From Methanobrevibacter sp. (GTDB lineage Archaea; Methanobacteriota; Methanobacteria; Methanobacteriales; Methanobacteriaceae): a stretch of 64,000 nucleotides of DNA. The notes under the pieces were generated by a model. It saw only the letters and a program-made list of their open reading frames with translations. It made no database searches and had not been told where the DNA came from. Position 1 is the first letter of the stretch; each line of letters opens with the position of its first letter. A program made the position numbers and the translations under genes. Shown here piece after piece: positions 1-9,319 of the stretch. The stretch lies in the NCBI RefSeq assembly GCF_017410345.1, contig NZ_JAFQQZ010000045.1, positions 62,001-126,000 of the forward strand, written 5' to 3'.

Positions 1-2
1 CT

Positions 3-857
3 AAACGTTTAGACTTAATCAATGATGAATATATTGAAGAATCCATTAAGGAATTGGGATTTGGAAAGACTGAACACATTACAAAGGAAAAGATTCTTGA
101 AAACCTTGAAACAGAAGAATTGGCCAAGGAAATCCTTTGTTTTAGAAAAGTGTTCTCCACCAATTCAATAGCTAAATTCCTGGCAAATCACGGTGCGGAA
201 GAAGGCACTGTGATGGTTTCTGAAATTCAAACAAATGCCAGAGGCAGATTAGGCAAGAAATGGGAAGCTCCTGAAGGGGGAATATGGATGTCTCTTTTAT
301 TAAGGCCTAAAGTTCCTCCTGCAAGAATCGGATTGATAACTTTGGCAACCGGAGTGGCAATAGCCAAATCAATAAGATCTTTAGGTGTTGACGCCAGAAT
401 CAAATGGCCAAATGACGTCTTGATTCATGGAAAGAAAATATCTGGAGTTCTAACTGAAGTGAATGCAACCTTCAATGAGATTGACTGGGTTGTAGTCGGT
501 ATAGGTATCGACAGCAACCTTAAATTGGAAGACTTCTCTGAAGACATTAGGATTGGTACAACTACCCTAACAGAGGAATTGCCTGCTAAAGTTGATGAGA
601 ATGAACTCATTGCAATTTTCCTGAATGAGTTTGAGGAAGTCTATCAATTATACAAGGATGGTGAGATTGAAACTATCCTCAAGGACTGGAGAGACCTTTC
701 AGACACCATTGGAAAATATGTGAACATTACTCAAACCGGTGGAAAGATCACCCAAGGTTACGTTGTTGGAATCAACAACGAAGGAAGCTTGATCATTGAA
801 AGACAAGACGGTGCACTTGAAAAGATCATTTCAGGTGAGCTTAGAACCGTCGAATAA
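3..857 (+). CDS. birA: Biotin--protein ligase BirA (5' end outside window)
   Basis: Activates biotin with ATP to biotinyl-AMP and transfers it to a lysine of biotin carboxyl carrier domains, here probably of pyruvate carboxylase. Seen: RGRLGKKW (biotinyl-AMP loop, family GRGRxGRxW), KWPND, and KISGVLTE, followed by a small C-terminal SH3-like domain. The frame is open from base 3 (KRLDLINDEYIEESIKELGF...) to the left edge, so the TTG at 54 is not the start. The upstream residues look like the linker after the winged-helix domain of regulatory BirA proteins, so an HTH domain probably lies outside the window. The stop at 857 is followed by A/T-rich DNA. Confident on family; DNA binding is inferred. 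Confidence 0.93.
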   Translation, partial: KRLDLINDEYIEESIKELGFGKTEHITKEKILENLETEELAKEILCFRKVFSTNSIAKFLANHGAEEGTVMVSEIQTNARGRLGKKWEAPEGGIWMSLLLRPKVPPARIGLITLATGVAIAKSIRSLGVDARIKWPNDVLIHGKKISGVLTEVNATFNEIDWVVVGIGIDSNLKLEDFSEDIRIGTTTLTEELPAKVDENELIAIFLNEFEEVYQLYKDGEIETILKDWRDLSDTIGKYVNITQTGGKITQGYVVGINNEGSLIIERQDGALEKIISGELRTVE

Positions 858-1022
858 ATAAAAAATAATTAATTTTTAATTTAATTAAAATAAACAAAAA
901 TAGTGCTTTAAATTGAAAATAAAATAAAATGAAAATTAATTTTTCATTTTATTACCTCTTTTTTTAAAATAAGAATATCAAAAATAAGTCTTTTTAAGAA
1001 CTATTAAAGAGTTCTTAATTGT

Positions 1023-2183
1023 TTAGTAAAATATAATCTCTTTTGACTTTTCTGCATCTTGTGAAATTTTGAGGAATTTCTCAAATGAACCATCTATTTT
1101 CTCATAGAATTCATTCAAGTCCATATCGATTACATCCTGTGTGGATAAATCAATGCGGATTGTAGCAGATGCACCAGGCATTCCCACTGCAGGTATTGTG
1201 ATGACACCATAATCCCTTAATAAAACCATAGCCCATAGGAAACAGCAATCCTTCTTTGATAGCTCTGTTTCAATATCCAATTTTTCCAACTGATCTTTTA
1301 AAGAATCCTCACTTACCATAACTCCAGTTGGTGTCTTTTCAAACATTTCATACTTTTTGCTAAGCAAATCAAAGAATTCATCCTTTCTGGAGATTGCCCT
1401 AATCAGGTTTTCTTCAGTATAATTCCTTATTCCATTTACCATAGCCAATATCAATGGAGGTTGAGCCTCAAGACCGAATTGATTGGCCTTGACCTTTATC
1501 TCGTCAATCCATTCCGCTTTACCTGCCATCAATCCTCCTCTTGGACCAGGCATCAGCTTGTCAGTGCTGGTGACAACCAAATCCGCCCCAAGCTCTGTGG
1601 CTTTCCTCTGATTGAAGACTGCAGTCCTAAGCCTTGCACCTGAAGCATCATCCACAAGGACTGGAATGTCCCTTTCATGAGCCATGTCAATGACTTTCTT
1701 GAACAATTCCTCATCAATCACCTTATGGTCCATTGTAGAGCCTGTTACAACAACTAAAGATGTATTATCAGGAATTGTAAACTTTTCAATGTCAATGAAC
1801 TCACTGTAGCTTGCTCCAACAATTGCACATGACCTTGGAATGGATGGATGTGCAGGAAATTCAGCTAAGAAATGACTGACATGGGAACCTTCCCCGACCA
1901 ATGCCAATATGCTTGCCAGGATTCCGGAGCTTGTCCTGTTTACTGCCAAGACCTTCTCCCCTCCAAGATGCTCCTTTCCCACAACTTGAAGCTCATCTTC
2001 AAAGATAGCCGGTCCGACATAGGTCTCCAAGAGATTCAACTCTTCATCGCTTGCTATGAATCCTCCGGAAAGGCCTGTGACATCATATAAGGAATCTCTG
2101 CCCTTATTGTTTATAATTTCCTTAATGATCTTTAAGGCTGATTCCCTTTTCCTAACTTCGTCCAATGAATTATTGACAATCAT
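1023..2183 (-). CDS. SelA-like pyridoxal phosphate enzyme, MJ0158 family (UPF0425)
   Basis: 386 aa fold-type I PLP enzyme related to bacterial selenocysteine synthase SelA. The archaeal MJ0158 group is known not to be a true selenocysteine synthase, and its substrate is undefined. Seen: the likely Schiff-base lysine about residue 209 in STDKLMPGPRGG, the preceding VLVDDASG (PLP-contacting Asp), and an N-terminal helical region like SelA. Length fits the family. Monocistronic on the minus strand, starting at ATG with AAAAGGTTTT as weak SD. No selenoprotein machinery is visible nearby. High confidence in family, low in reaction. Confidence 0.85.
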   Translation of the reverse strand: MIVNNSLDEVRKRESALKIIKEIINNKGRDSLYDVTGLSGGFIASDEELNLLETYVGPAIFEDELQVVGKEHLGGEKVLAVNRTSSGILASILALVGEGSHVSHFLAEFPAHPSIPRSCAIVGASYSEFIDIEKFTIPDNTSLVVVTGSTMDHKVIDEELFKKVIDMAHERDIPVLVDDASGARLRTAVFNQRKATELGADLVVTSTDKLMPGPRGGLMAGKAEWIDEIKVKANQFGLEAQPPLILAMVNGIRNYTEENLIRAISRKDEFFDLLSKKYEMFEKTPTGVMVSEDSLKDQLEKLDIETELSKKDCCFLWAMVLLRDYGVITIPAVGMPGASATIRIDLSTQDVIDMDLNEFYEKIDGSFEKFLKISQDAEKSKEIIFY

Positions 2184-2337
2184 GATAAAACCTTTTGATT
2201 ATAATTAATATCGGTTGAAAATATTGAAAATATTGAAAATATTAAAAAAATTAAATTAAAATAAGCAAATTTATCTATAAAAAATTAAAATAAAAAAAGA
2301 AAAAAATAATTCAAATGAATAGAATTATCTTATGAAA

Positions 2338-2655
2338 TTAGTCTAAAAGACTTAATTCGAAATCAGCGAATGACTCGATGATTACCTTCAAATCCTTTTC
2401 ATTGATGTCCATTTGGGTAAACTCTTCACCTTCGGAATATGCGTATTCCGCGTGAACGATGCTTCCGTCAGGACTAGTGTATAGCATGATGAAGTCTTCC
2501 TGTTTTTCAGGGTTTTTAGTTGGTAAACTGATAGTGAAGGAAAGACCTAATTGGTTGAAGAATTTTTCCTTTTCCTCTTCATCCTTATTGCATTTCTTTA
2601 ATTTTCTAATTCTTGATTTTAATTTCTTTTCAGCTGCTTCTGCAATATCTGCCAT
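2338..2655 (-). CDS. Hypothetical protein, charged, 105 aa
   Basis: Unrecognised. The N-terminal third is rich in Lys/Glu and probably a helix (AAEKKLKSRIRKLKKCNKDEEEKEKF). The rest looks like a small alpha/beta domain with an acidic tail ending FELSLLD. No signal peptide, membrane segment or metal motif. ATG start preceded by GGTGATACA, a good SD match. It stands alone between the MJ0158-type gene and fumarase beta. It is probably a small cytosolic protein restricted to related methanogens; function unknown. Confidence 0.7.
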   Translation of the reverse strand: MADIAEAAEKKLKSRIRKLKKCNKDEEEKEKFFNQLGLSFTISLPTKNPEKQEDFIMLYTSPDGSIVHAEYAYSEGEEFTQMDINEKDLKVIIESFADFELSLLD

Positions 2656-2780
2656 TGTATCACCAAAAAATCATAAATTTCTTATAAAAATAATCTGATT
2701 AAAATAAAATTAAAATAAACAAATTAAATTAATATAGATTATTATCATATTTAAAACAATTAGTATATAAATATTTACCA

Positions 2781-3332
2781 TCAGTCATAAAGACTGTTTC
2801 CTTCGCTGTCCATCGCAACGATCAAAGGGCCGAAGGAATCGACATCCAAGTCCCAGATTGCTTCAGGCATTCCAAGGTCCAGCCAATTGACTCCCTTTAT
2901 CTCATTGACCTTATCGACATACAATGCCGCACAGCCTCCAGTAGCTACAACATAAACCGCATTGTTTCTCTTTAGGGCTTCCCTGACAGAATCGTCCATT
3001 CCACCTTTGCCGATGATGATCTTTGCACCCATATCCAATACATCCGCTTCATATGGATTCATTCTCATGGAAGTTGTAGGACCTACAGCAACCATTTTAT
3101 ATTTAGGTTCGCAATCGGAATCTTCACCATTTTCCTCATCCTTTTCCTCTTGAATGATAGGTCCCGCATGAAATAGAACCGCTCCTTCAATATCAACTGG
3201 AGCTCCCTCTTCCAGGATTCTCTTATGGGCTTGGTCTCTTGCAGTCAATATTTGACCGGAGATTGCAATGACGTCTCCAGCCTTTAGCCTGTTAATGTCA
3301 TCATTAGTAATTGGTGTATTCAATTCTATCAT
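2781..3332 (-). CDS. fumB: Fumarate hydratase class I, beta subunit
   Basis: C-terminal-type subunit of two-subunit class I fumarase (fumarate + water to malate), in the reductive incomplete TCA branch of methanogens. Seen: the family signature [10 protein letters not shown] near residue 30, a GPTTSMRM substrate-binding stretch, GKGGM, and ATGGCAAL. Length 183 aa is normal, including an acidic insertion ([12 protein letters not shown]) in the middle. The Fe-S-carrying alpha subunit is not in this window, so the subunits are encoded apart, as is common in methanogens. Start ATG behind CGGTGA. Confidence 0.92.
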   Translation of the reverse strand: MIELNTPITNDDINRLKAGDVIAISGQILTARDQAHKRILEEGAPVDIEGAVLFHAGPIIQEEKDEENGEDSDCEPKYKMVAVGPTTSMRMNPYEADVLDMGAKIIIGKGGMDDSVREALKRNNAVYVVATGGCAALYVDKVNEIKGVNWLDLGMPEAIWDLDVDSFGPLIVAMDSEGNSLYD

Positions 3333-3522
3333 AAAGTCACCGAGAATTTTAATAAAAGATTATAATTAAATAGTATAAGTTTTATATAAAAACCATCATA
3401 TATTATAATATTAGTATTATATATTTTATTATTTTTAATATATAAGATTTTTATATGTGAGAATAATCTAAATATGATATTTCATTGATTTTATTTTTAT
3501 TGAATGGAAAGGTTGATTATTA

Positions 3523-5343
3523 ATGTCCAGTATGAGTAATGTAGCGGGATTGTCAAAATGGATTAGGACATTGCCTAATGCTAAAAGTTCCTTGCTAATG
3601 ATAATTATAACAAGTTTCATCATAGGTGTTATTCTATTTTTAGTTCAGCCGGTTAGCGTTGGAAGCGGATTGGAAAACTTCTTCTACGGTGGTGCATTCG
3701 GTTTTGTTGTTTTCGGACTTCCTGCAATCATAACAGGTTCCACTGATCAGCTATGGGTGGATTCACTTAAGGGAATCAACCTTAAGACAAAGCACTCCAT
3801 ATTCCTGGCATTGATTTCAATGACCCTTGCTGGAGTCGTAAGTATCATCGGAACAGCTGTCGGACACATTTTGCAGATGGACTTGTTCTTTAACTCCATT
3901 CTATTCGGCTGTGTCTTTGCATTCGGATTCAATATTCTAGTGATATTAGCCACAACCAGAATAAAGCTTTTCAATTCATTCATCATTTCAATCATCCAGC
4001 CATTGCTTATGATTGGACTGCTTATCATTACAAGTTTCCTGAACAATATTGAATATATATTTTCACTAGGATATATTGCAACAATATTCAAGGTAATTAT
4101 CGCAAGTTTAATCTTCCTTCTAGCAATCTATGCATTCATCAGCGTTGTAGAGTCTCCTATGAGAAAGAACTTGGGATTCGGAGCAATGGAAATCCTAAGT
4201 TATTTCATTTTGCATATGAATGAAGGGACAAATACAATTGAGGAATTGTTTGACAATGCCGGTGAAGCCATTGACACACTTGTGGGAGTTGCAAGCTTCA
4301 GAAGATTCGACGGCAGCATCAAGGCATTGCTAATAAGTCCTTGCGTTCACCCAGGACCTCTTGGAGACATCGGAGGTTCCAACATGCCAACCATATTGGC
4401 AAACAGTTTCGATGCCTTTACAATGGTTGCCCATGGCCCTTCCACCCATGACTTCAACCCGGTTTCAAGCAAGGAGATTGTCAAGATAGAGGAAGCCGTA
4501 AGAAAGGCCTTGTACAATATGGAATACTCCTCAAAGGCAAGCGAGTTCATAAGATATTCCCATGAAAAGGCAAATGTCGGCGTTCAGTTCTTTAATAATG
4601 GAACAGTTATGCTATCCACATTCGCCCCATCAGGCAGTGACGATATAGAATTTGCCGTAGGGCTTGCAGCAATGATAGAAAGCCAGAAGGAATTAGGCAC
4701 TGAAAACAATATCCTGGTTGATTGCCATAACTCATTCAACGCAGAAAAGGGAGAGGTCTTCCCTGGAAATCCTGAACTCTTCCAGTTGATCGATACAATC
4801 AAATTGATAGAGCCAAAGGACCTTGAGCATGACATCAAAATCGGCTGCTATTACACAGACCTTGGCGGATTCGACAAGCAACAGGGAATTGGTGAAAGCG
4901 GCATGAAGACCATGGTAATCGAGGTGAACGGACAGAAAACCGCTTATGTGCTATTTGACTCAAACAATATGGAACTTGGCTTTAGGGAAACAATATTCAA
5001 TGCTGTGGAAGAGTTGAATATCGTTGATGAGATTGAAGTCATGACAACCGACACCCATACTGTAAATACTCTCTCTGCTGGATACAATCCAGTGGGAACC
5101 GTTGAGAAGGAAAAGATCATCGATTATGTAAAGCTCTCAATAATGGAAGCCATTAACGATTTGGAGCCTGTGGAAGCCGGAACAAATATGGAAAGAATCT
5201 TGAACCTTAAGACATTCGGTCCAAACAATTCCACTGAACTCATCTCTACAATAAGTTCCATTGTAGCGGTGAGCAAGATCATTGCTCCTTTAACATTCAT
5301 TGTGGCAATTATCTTCGTAATCATTTGGATATTCGTATTGTAA
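3523..5343 (+). CDS. DUF2070 family integral membrane protein
   Basis: 606 aa archaeal membrane protein of unknown role. About seven hydrophobic segments occupy residues 25-230, then a large soluble domain, then one terminal transmembrane helix (IIAPLTFIVAIIFVIIWIFVL). The soluble part carries conserved His/Asp-rich motifs: SPCVHPGPLGDIGGSNMP, AHGPSTHDFNP, DCHNSF and TTDTHTVN. These look like a metal or phosphate centre and match the DUF2070 signature as I know it. Plus strand, divergent from fumB across about 190 bases; followed by a tiny zinc-ribbon gene. Enzymatic activity is inference. Confidence 0.88.
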   Translation: MSSMSNVAGLSKWIRTLPNAKSSLLMIIITSFIIGVILFLVQPVSVGSGLENFFYGGAFGFVVFGLPAIITGSTDQLWVDSLKGINLKTKHSIFLALISMTLAGVVSIIGTAVGHILQMDLFFNSILFGCVFAFGFNILVILATTRIKLFNSFIISIIQPLLMIGLLIITSFLNNIEYIFSLGYIATIFKVIIASLIFLLAIYAFISVVESPMRKNLGFGAMEILSYFILHMNEGTNTIEELFDNAGEAIDTLVGVASFRRFDGSIKALLISPCVHPGPLGDIGGSNMPTILANSFDAFTMVAHGPSTHDFNPVSSKEIVKIEEAVRKALYNMEYSSKASEFIRYSHEKANVGVQFFNNGTVMLSTFAPSGSDDIEFAVGLAAMIESQKELGTENNILVDCHNSFNAEKGEVFPGNPELFQLIDTIKLIEPKDLEHDIKIGCYYTDLGGFDKQQGIGESGMKTMVIEVNGQKTAYVLFDSNNMELGFRETIFNAVEELNIVDEIEVMTTDTHTVNTLSAGYNPVGTVEKEKIIDYVKLSIMEAINDLEPVEAGTNMERILNLKTFGPNNSTELISTISSIVAVSKIIAPLTFIVAIIFVIIWIFVL

Positions 5344-5409
5344 CAAAAGGATTAATTAGAATCTTATCAAAATTAATCAATTTATCAAAAATAAATTTGA
5401 GGTGAACAC

Positions 5410-5535
5410 ATGATTACATGCAATGTATGCGGACATCTGAATCCTGTCGGTGCACTGATATGTGAAAACTGCGGATCTGACCTTTCTGATAGCCCAGATT
5501 ATGGTGGATTCGATGAGGATGATGAATTTTATTAA
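5410..5535 (+). CDS. Small zinc-ribbon protein, 41 aa
   Basis: Short ORF behind a good SD (GAGGTGAACAC then ATG). The product starts MITCNVCGHLNPVGALICEN and has two CxxC knuckles (CNVC, CENC), so it should bind one zinc as a rubredoxin-like ribbon. The tail is acidic (DEDDEFY). It lies 66 bases after the DUF2070 gene on the same strand and is probably cotranscribed. Partner unknown; similar mini zinc ribbons occur at 35726-35976 in this window. Confidence 0.8.
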   Translation: MITCNVCGHLNPVGALICENCGSDLSDSPDYGGFDEDDEFY

Positions 5536-5845
5536 AGTTTTTTAATTTAAAATACTTTTTTCTTTTACTTCTTTTCTTTTTTAAAACAATAATATACTTT
5601 CTTTTTACGTATTTAATAATCTTATTTTTTAATTCAATCTATTTTATAAGCTATTTTTCATAAAGTAAACTATTTAAAAAAATATAAAAATTTAAAAGAA
5701 ATGTAAAAGTCAAAATTATAAAAATAGTTAAAATATTAAAAATAGTTAAAATTATAAAAAAAATTAAAATTTAAAAATAGTTAAAATATTAAAAAAAGTT
5801 AGAAAAAATTTAATAAAGAAAAATAAAAAAAAGAGAACTAATTAT
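5536..5845. other. Intergenic A/T desert with degenerate repeats
   Basis: No gene seen. The first 50 bases are T-rich (runs of 5-6 T), a likely terminator for the plus-strand DUF2070/zinc-ribbon unit. From about 5700 to 5810 the words AAAATAGTTAAAAT and ATTAAAA recur in imperfect tandem copies of roughly 20 bases, which looks like slippage-prone low complexity rather than a functional array. Confidence 0.5.
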
Positions 5846-6118
5846 CTATAAATAATTAGTTAAAATGGTCCATAAGATGAACCAGCAGAATCCGAAAGGA
5901 AGGATTCCATCCCATAGCCATGCGGAAAACCCTTCTATTTCTCCTTCAAACATTTTTTGACAGAACTGTCCTATGAAATAAAGAATCACCAAACCTACTA
6001 CAAAAGCGAATACATGATTTTTAAATCCTAACATTCCGGTTGTAAATGCAGTAGATATAAGAGCTGCAACTATTGCAGCAACAATATGAATTGATACGAT
6101 TTTAACAGTAGCATCCAT
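5846..6118 (-). CDS. Small membrane protein, DUF5379-like
   Basis: 90 aa protein beginning MDATVKIVSIHIVAAIVAAL with three predicted membrane helices (about residues 7-25, 33-50, 70-88) and a short polar loop (CQKMFEGEIEGF). The frame stays open 54 codons further upstream, but the internal ATG at 6118 has a perfect GGAGG six bases before it and the upstream translation is Phe/Ile/Tyr junk from A/T DNA. I recall similar proteins in Methanobacteriales as DUF5379, but the assignment is tentative. Monocistronic; function unknown. Confidence 0.75.
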   Translation of the reverse strand: MDATVKIVSIHIVAAIVAALISTAFTTGMLGFKNHVFAFVVGLVILYFIGQFCQKMFEGEIEGFSAWLWDGILPFGFCWFILWTILTNYL

Positions 6119-6316
6119 TAATTTTCCTCCAATAATAAAAAAAATAAATATAAATAAACTATAACTATAATTATATAAGTTGATATAATATATAAAATAT
6201 TGCATAAAAATATGAAAAATATGAAAAATTATCAATATAAAAGATTTTGGAAAAATCTTTTTAAATGAATTAAAAAACAAAATTAATTTAGATCATAATT
6301 ATTCAAGTGATAAAAT

Positions 6317-8329
6317 ATGAAATCAATGACAAATGTTGACATCTACACAATATGTCAGGAATTAAATGATCTGCTGGTTGGAGCAAGAGTGGACAAGTCA
6401 TTCCAACCTACCAAGGACACTGTGGTGATGAGATTCCACAAGGCAGGAACTGGAAGGTTGGACCTTGTAATACAAGCTGGAAAAAGAATCCATTTAAGCC
6501 AATATCCATTGACAAACCCTCAACAGCCACCAAGCTTCCCAATGCTTCTTAGAAAGATAGTGAGGGGAGCCAATGTAGTCAGCATAGAACAGCATAATTT
6601 TGACAGGGTTGTGGAAATCAAAATGAAAAAGGAAGAGACCTACACCCTTATCGTAGAACTGTTTTCACAGGGAAACATCATCCTTCTAAATGAATCAAAT
6701 GAAATCATGCTGCCTCTCAAGAGGAAGCATTGGAGCGACAGGGACATAAGTTCCAAAAAGGAATACATATTCCCTCAGGAAAACGGAATCAATCCAATCA
6801 CATTGACAATCGAAGAGTTCAAGGAGATTATAGCTGGCGGAGAGGATGAAGAGATAGTAAGAGTTCTTGCTACAAACGGTCTTGGAAGCTTATATGCTGA
6901 AGAGATAATGCTGAATACTGAAATAAGTAAGAAAACTGCATGTTCTGCATTGAGCGCAGAAGAGATCAGTATCATTTTCAATTCATTGAAGACTCTTTTT
7001 GAACCTTTGGAGAAAAAGGAATTCAAGCCTATGATTGTTAATAATCAAAAGGAGATTGAAAAGCTGCAGGAAGAGAATCCCGACAAGAAATACAAGGCTA
7101 AAGAAGATGTTATTTCAATAGAATTAAGCCAATATGAAGGATTTGAAGTGGAAAGCTTTGAAAGCTTCAATGAAGCCTGTGATGAGTTCTACTCATCCAA
7201 AGTCAAAAGTGAGATCACAGACATTCAGGAAGCCGCATGGAACAAGAAGGTATCCAAGTTCTCAAAAAGGCTTGAAAAGCAGGAAGAAACACTTCATAAC
7301 TTTGAAAAGACAATTGAAGATTCCCAAAGGAAAGGGGAACTATTATTCACAAATTATGTTCAAGTTGAAAACATTTTAAATGTCATCAAAGGCGCAAGGG
7401 AAAAGGACTACGGATGGAAGGAAATAGGAAAGACATTGAAGGATGCGAAGAAATCCGGAATGGCCGATGCACAGATATTCGAATCCATGGATCCATTAGG
7501 AAACATCACATTGAGGATTGATGATGTAAGCATTGCACTTGACTCCAAGAAGTCAATACCTGACAATGCGGAAGTCTACTATGAAAAAGCCAAAAAGGCA
7601 AAGCGAAAAATCAAAGGTGCCTTGATAGCCATTGAAAACACCAAAAGACAGCTTGCAGATATGGAAGCCAAAAAGGAAAAGGCGATGAGCAATATCATGG
7701 TTCCGCAGAAGAGAGTCAAGAAGAATCTCAAGTGGTATGAAAAGTTGAGATGGTTCGTATCAAGCGATGGAATTTTAGTGGTTTGTGGAAGGGATGCAGG
7801 TACCAATGAAGCGGTTGTGAAGAAATATTTAGAACAAAATGATATTTATTTGCATGCTGATATACATGGTGCTCCTTCAGTTGTAGCAAAAGTTCCATCC
7901 GATTCATTAAATGACAATTTGCTTAAAGAATTAGGAGAGTTCTCAGCTTCCTTTTCAAGTGCTTGGTCGAAAAACTTCACATCTCAAGACGTCTATTGGG
8001 TGGAGCCAGACCAAGTTTCAAAGACACCGGTTTCAGGTGAATTTGTGCCAAAAGGTGCATTTATAATTCGTGGACATAGAAACTATATTAGGGGATGCAA
8101 ACTTGAGATATCCATAGGCATTGTCGAATATGATGGCGACAGAAGGATCATGGCCGGACCGACCGATGCCATGAAAAAATATGCCGATAAGTTTGTGACC
8201 ATAAAACCTGGATATACCAAAAAGGAAAAAATAGCTAAAGAGATATTATCCAGAATCAATGAGGATGACCTATTGAGTCTGGATGATGTTGTAAGGGTAT
8301 TGCCTAGTGGAAAATGTGATTTTGTCTAA
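6317..8329 (+). CDS. rqcH: Ribosome rescue factor RqcH (Rqc2/NEMF, NFACT family)
   Basis: 670 aa. Binds stalled 60S/50S-peptidyl-tRNA complexes and directs template-free C-terminal tailing of nascent chains for degradation. Seen: NFACT-N domain (about 1-220) with the Asp-Arg pair at residues 96-97 (NFDRVVEI) needed for tRNA engagement in studied homologues, a helix-hairpin-helix region, a long coiled coil (about 290-470), and the C-terminal NFACT-R domain (GRDAGTNEAVVKKYL, ADIHGAPSVV). Complete length for archaea. SD is GTGAT upstream of ATG. The 3' end carries a 39-bp tandem duplication covering the stop codon. Confidence 0.93.
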   Translation: MKSMTNVDIYTICQELNDLLVGARVDKSFQPTKDTVVMRFHKAGTGRLDLVIQAGKRIHLSQYPLTNPQQPPSFPMLLRKIVRGANVVSIEQHNFDRVVEIKMKKEETYTLIVELFSQGNIILLNESNEIMLPLKRKHWSDRDISSKKEYIFPQENGINPITLTIEEFKEIIAGGEDEEIVRVLATNGLGSLYAEEIMLNTEISKKTACSALSAEEISIIFNSLKTLFEPLEKKEFKPMIVNNQKEIEKLQEENPDKKYKAKEDVISIELSQYEGFEVESFESFNEACDEFYSSKVKSEITDIQEAAWNKKVSKFSKRLEKQEETLHNFEKTIEDSQRKGELLFTNYVQVENILNVIKGAREKDYGWKEIGKTLKDAKKSGMADAQIFESMDPLGNITLRIDDVSIALDSKKSIPDNAEVYYEKAKKAKRKIKGALIAIENTKRQLADMEAKKEKAMSNIMVPQKRVKKNLKWYEKLRWFVSSDGILVVCGRDAGTNEAVVKKYLEQNDIYLHADIHGAPSVVAKVPSDSLNDNLLKELGEFSASFSSAWSKNFTSQDVYWVEPDQVSKTPVSGEFVPKGAFIIRGHRNYIRGCKLEISIGIVEYDGDRRIMAGPTDAMKKYADKFVTIKPGYTKKEKIAKEILSRINEDDLLSLDDVVRVLPSGKCDFV

Positions 8330-8398
8330 ATCCATTTTCTAATTCTTTTTTATAAAAATATTGTCTAAATCCATTTTCTATTCTTTTTTTATAAAAAT
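8322..8398 (+). repeat. 39-bp tandem direct duplication over the rqcH stop
   Basis: The segment starting TTGTCTAAATCCATTTTCT at 8322 recurs at 8361, with only one small shift in the following T-run. Copy one contains the last codon and stop of rqcH; copy two lies just downstream and keeps the same T-rich, terminator-like tail. The result is two successive T-tracts on the plus strand. Confidence 0.85.
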
Positions 8399-8508
8399 AG
8401 CTAAAAAAATTTAAATAAAAAACTCATTTTAAAAATAAATTAAAAATAAAGTAAATAATCAAAAATAGATAAAAAAATAAAATAATTAGAATTAATTATC
8501 TATTAATC

Positions 8509-9225
8509 CTAATCCTCTTTTTCAAAATCAGCCTTGTAATATTCCAAAGGATTCATGATTACAACATCAATAGCCGGATTGAGTTGCTTTACAAAATTGG
8601 AAAATACTGCTGGATTTTGCTCAATGACTGGGAAAGTGTTGTAATGCATTGGAATGACCACTTTTGGTGAAATCCACATGGCTGCCAAAGCCCCTTCAAA
8701 TGGGCCCATGGTAAACTTGTCTCCAATTGGAACCATCGCAACGTCCGGCTTGTAGATTCTACCTATGACATTTTCCATATCAGAGAACAGCCCAGTGTCT
8801 CCTGCATGGAAGACTTTAGTTCCATCTTCAAAAGTGAATAGGAAACTTCCAGGGTCTCCTGCAGGACGGATTTCCTCAGTGAAGTCAATTGAAGAGGAGT
8901 GCTTTGCATCCAACATGGTTATTCTGATTCCCTGAATGGAAACGGAACCGCCAGTGTTCATGCTTACACAGTCAAATCCTTGCTCTCCAAGGAATAATGA
9001 AATCTCATGGTTTGCAACAAGTGTGGCATTGGTTTTGTTGGCTATTTCCATTGCATCACCGAAGTGGTCAGAGTGACCATGAGTGATACAGATAATGTTT
9101 GCCTCCAATTCCTCAACAGGAAGTGGACAGGCAGGATTATTGCTAATAAATGGATCGACTAATATCTTTACTCCTTCATCACTGATTAATTCAAATGCAG
9201 AATGACCTAACCATCTAATTTCCAT
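8509..9225 (-). CDS. UPF0173 metal-dependent hydrolase (metallo-beta-lactamase fold)
   Basis: 238 aa. Probable cytosolic hydrolase of the UPF0173/YtkL group; natural substrate unknown. Metal ligands visible: THGHSDHFGD (HxHxDH), a mid-protein HAGDTGLF aspartate, and a late His in VIPMHYNTFP. The start MEIRWLGHSAF at 9225 is chosen because AAAGGTG precedes it; the longer frame begins at the GTG inside that SD. Monocistronic; T-rich downstream. Confidence 0.9.
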   Translation of the reverse strand: MEIRWLGHSAFELISDEGVKILVDPFISNNPACPLPVEELEANIICITHGHSDHFGDAMEIANKTNATLVANHEISLFLGEQGFDCVSMNTGGSVSIQGIRITMLDAKHSSSIDFTEEIRPAGDPGSFLFTFEDGTKVFHAGDTGLFSDMENVIGRIYKPDVAMVPIGDKFTMGPFEGALAAMWISPKVVIPMHYNTFPVIEQNPAVFSNFVKQLNPAIDVVIMNPLEYYKADFEKED

Positions 9226-9319
9226 AAATTTCACCTTTTTTAATTAGAATAAGAAAATAAAAATAAAAAATTTAATTTTGAAAAAAAATTATTTTAATAA
9301 TAAATTCTTTTGATAATAA

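Noticed and set aside
5700-5810. Possible CRISPR-like array of AAAATAGTTAAAAT words
   Set aside because: Units are irregular, lack spacers of constant length and are pure A/T low complexity.
6119-6280. N-terminal extension of the DUF5379-like protein
   Set aside because: No SD and junk Phe/Ile/Tyr composition; a strong GGAGG precedes the internal ATG at 6118.
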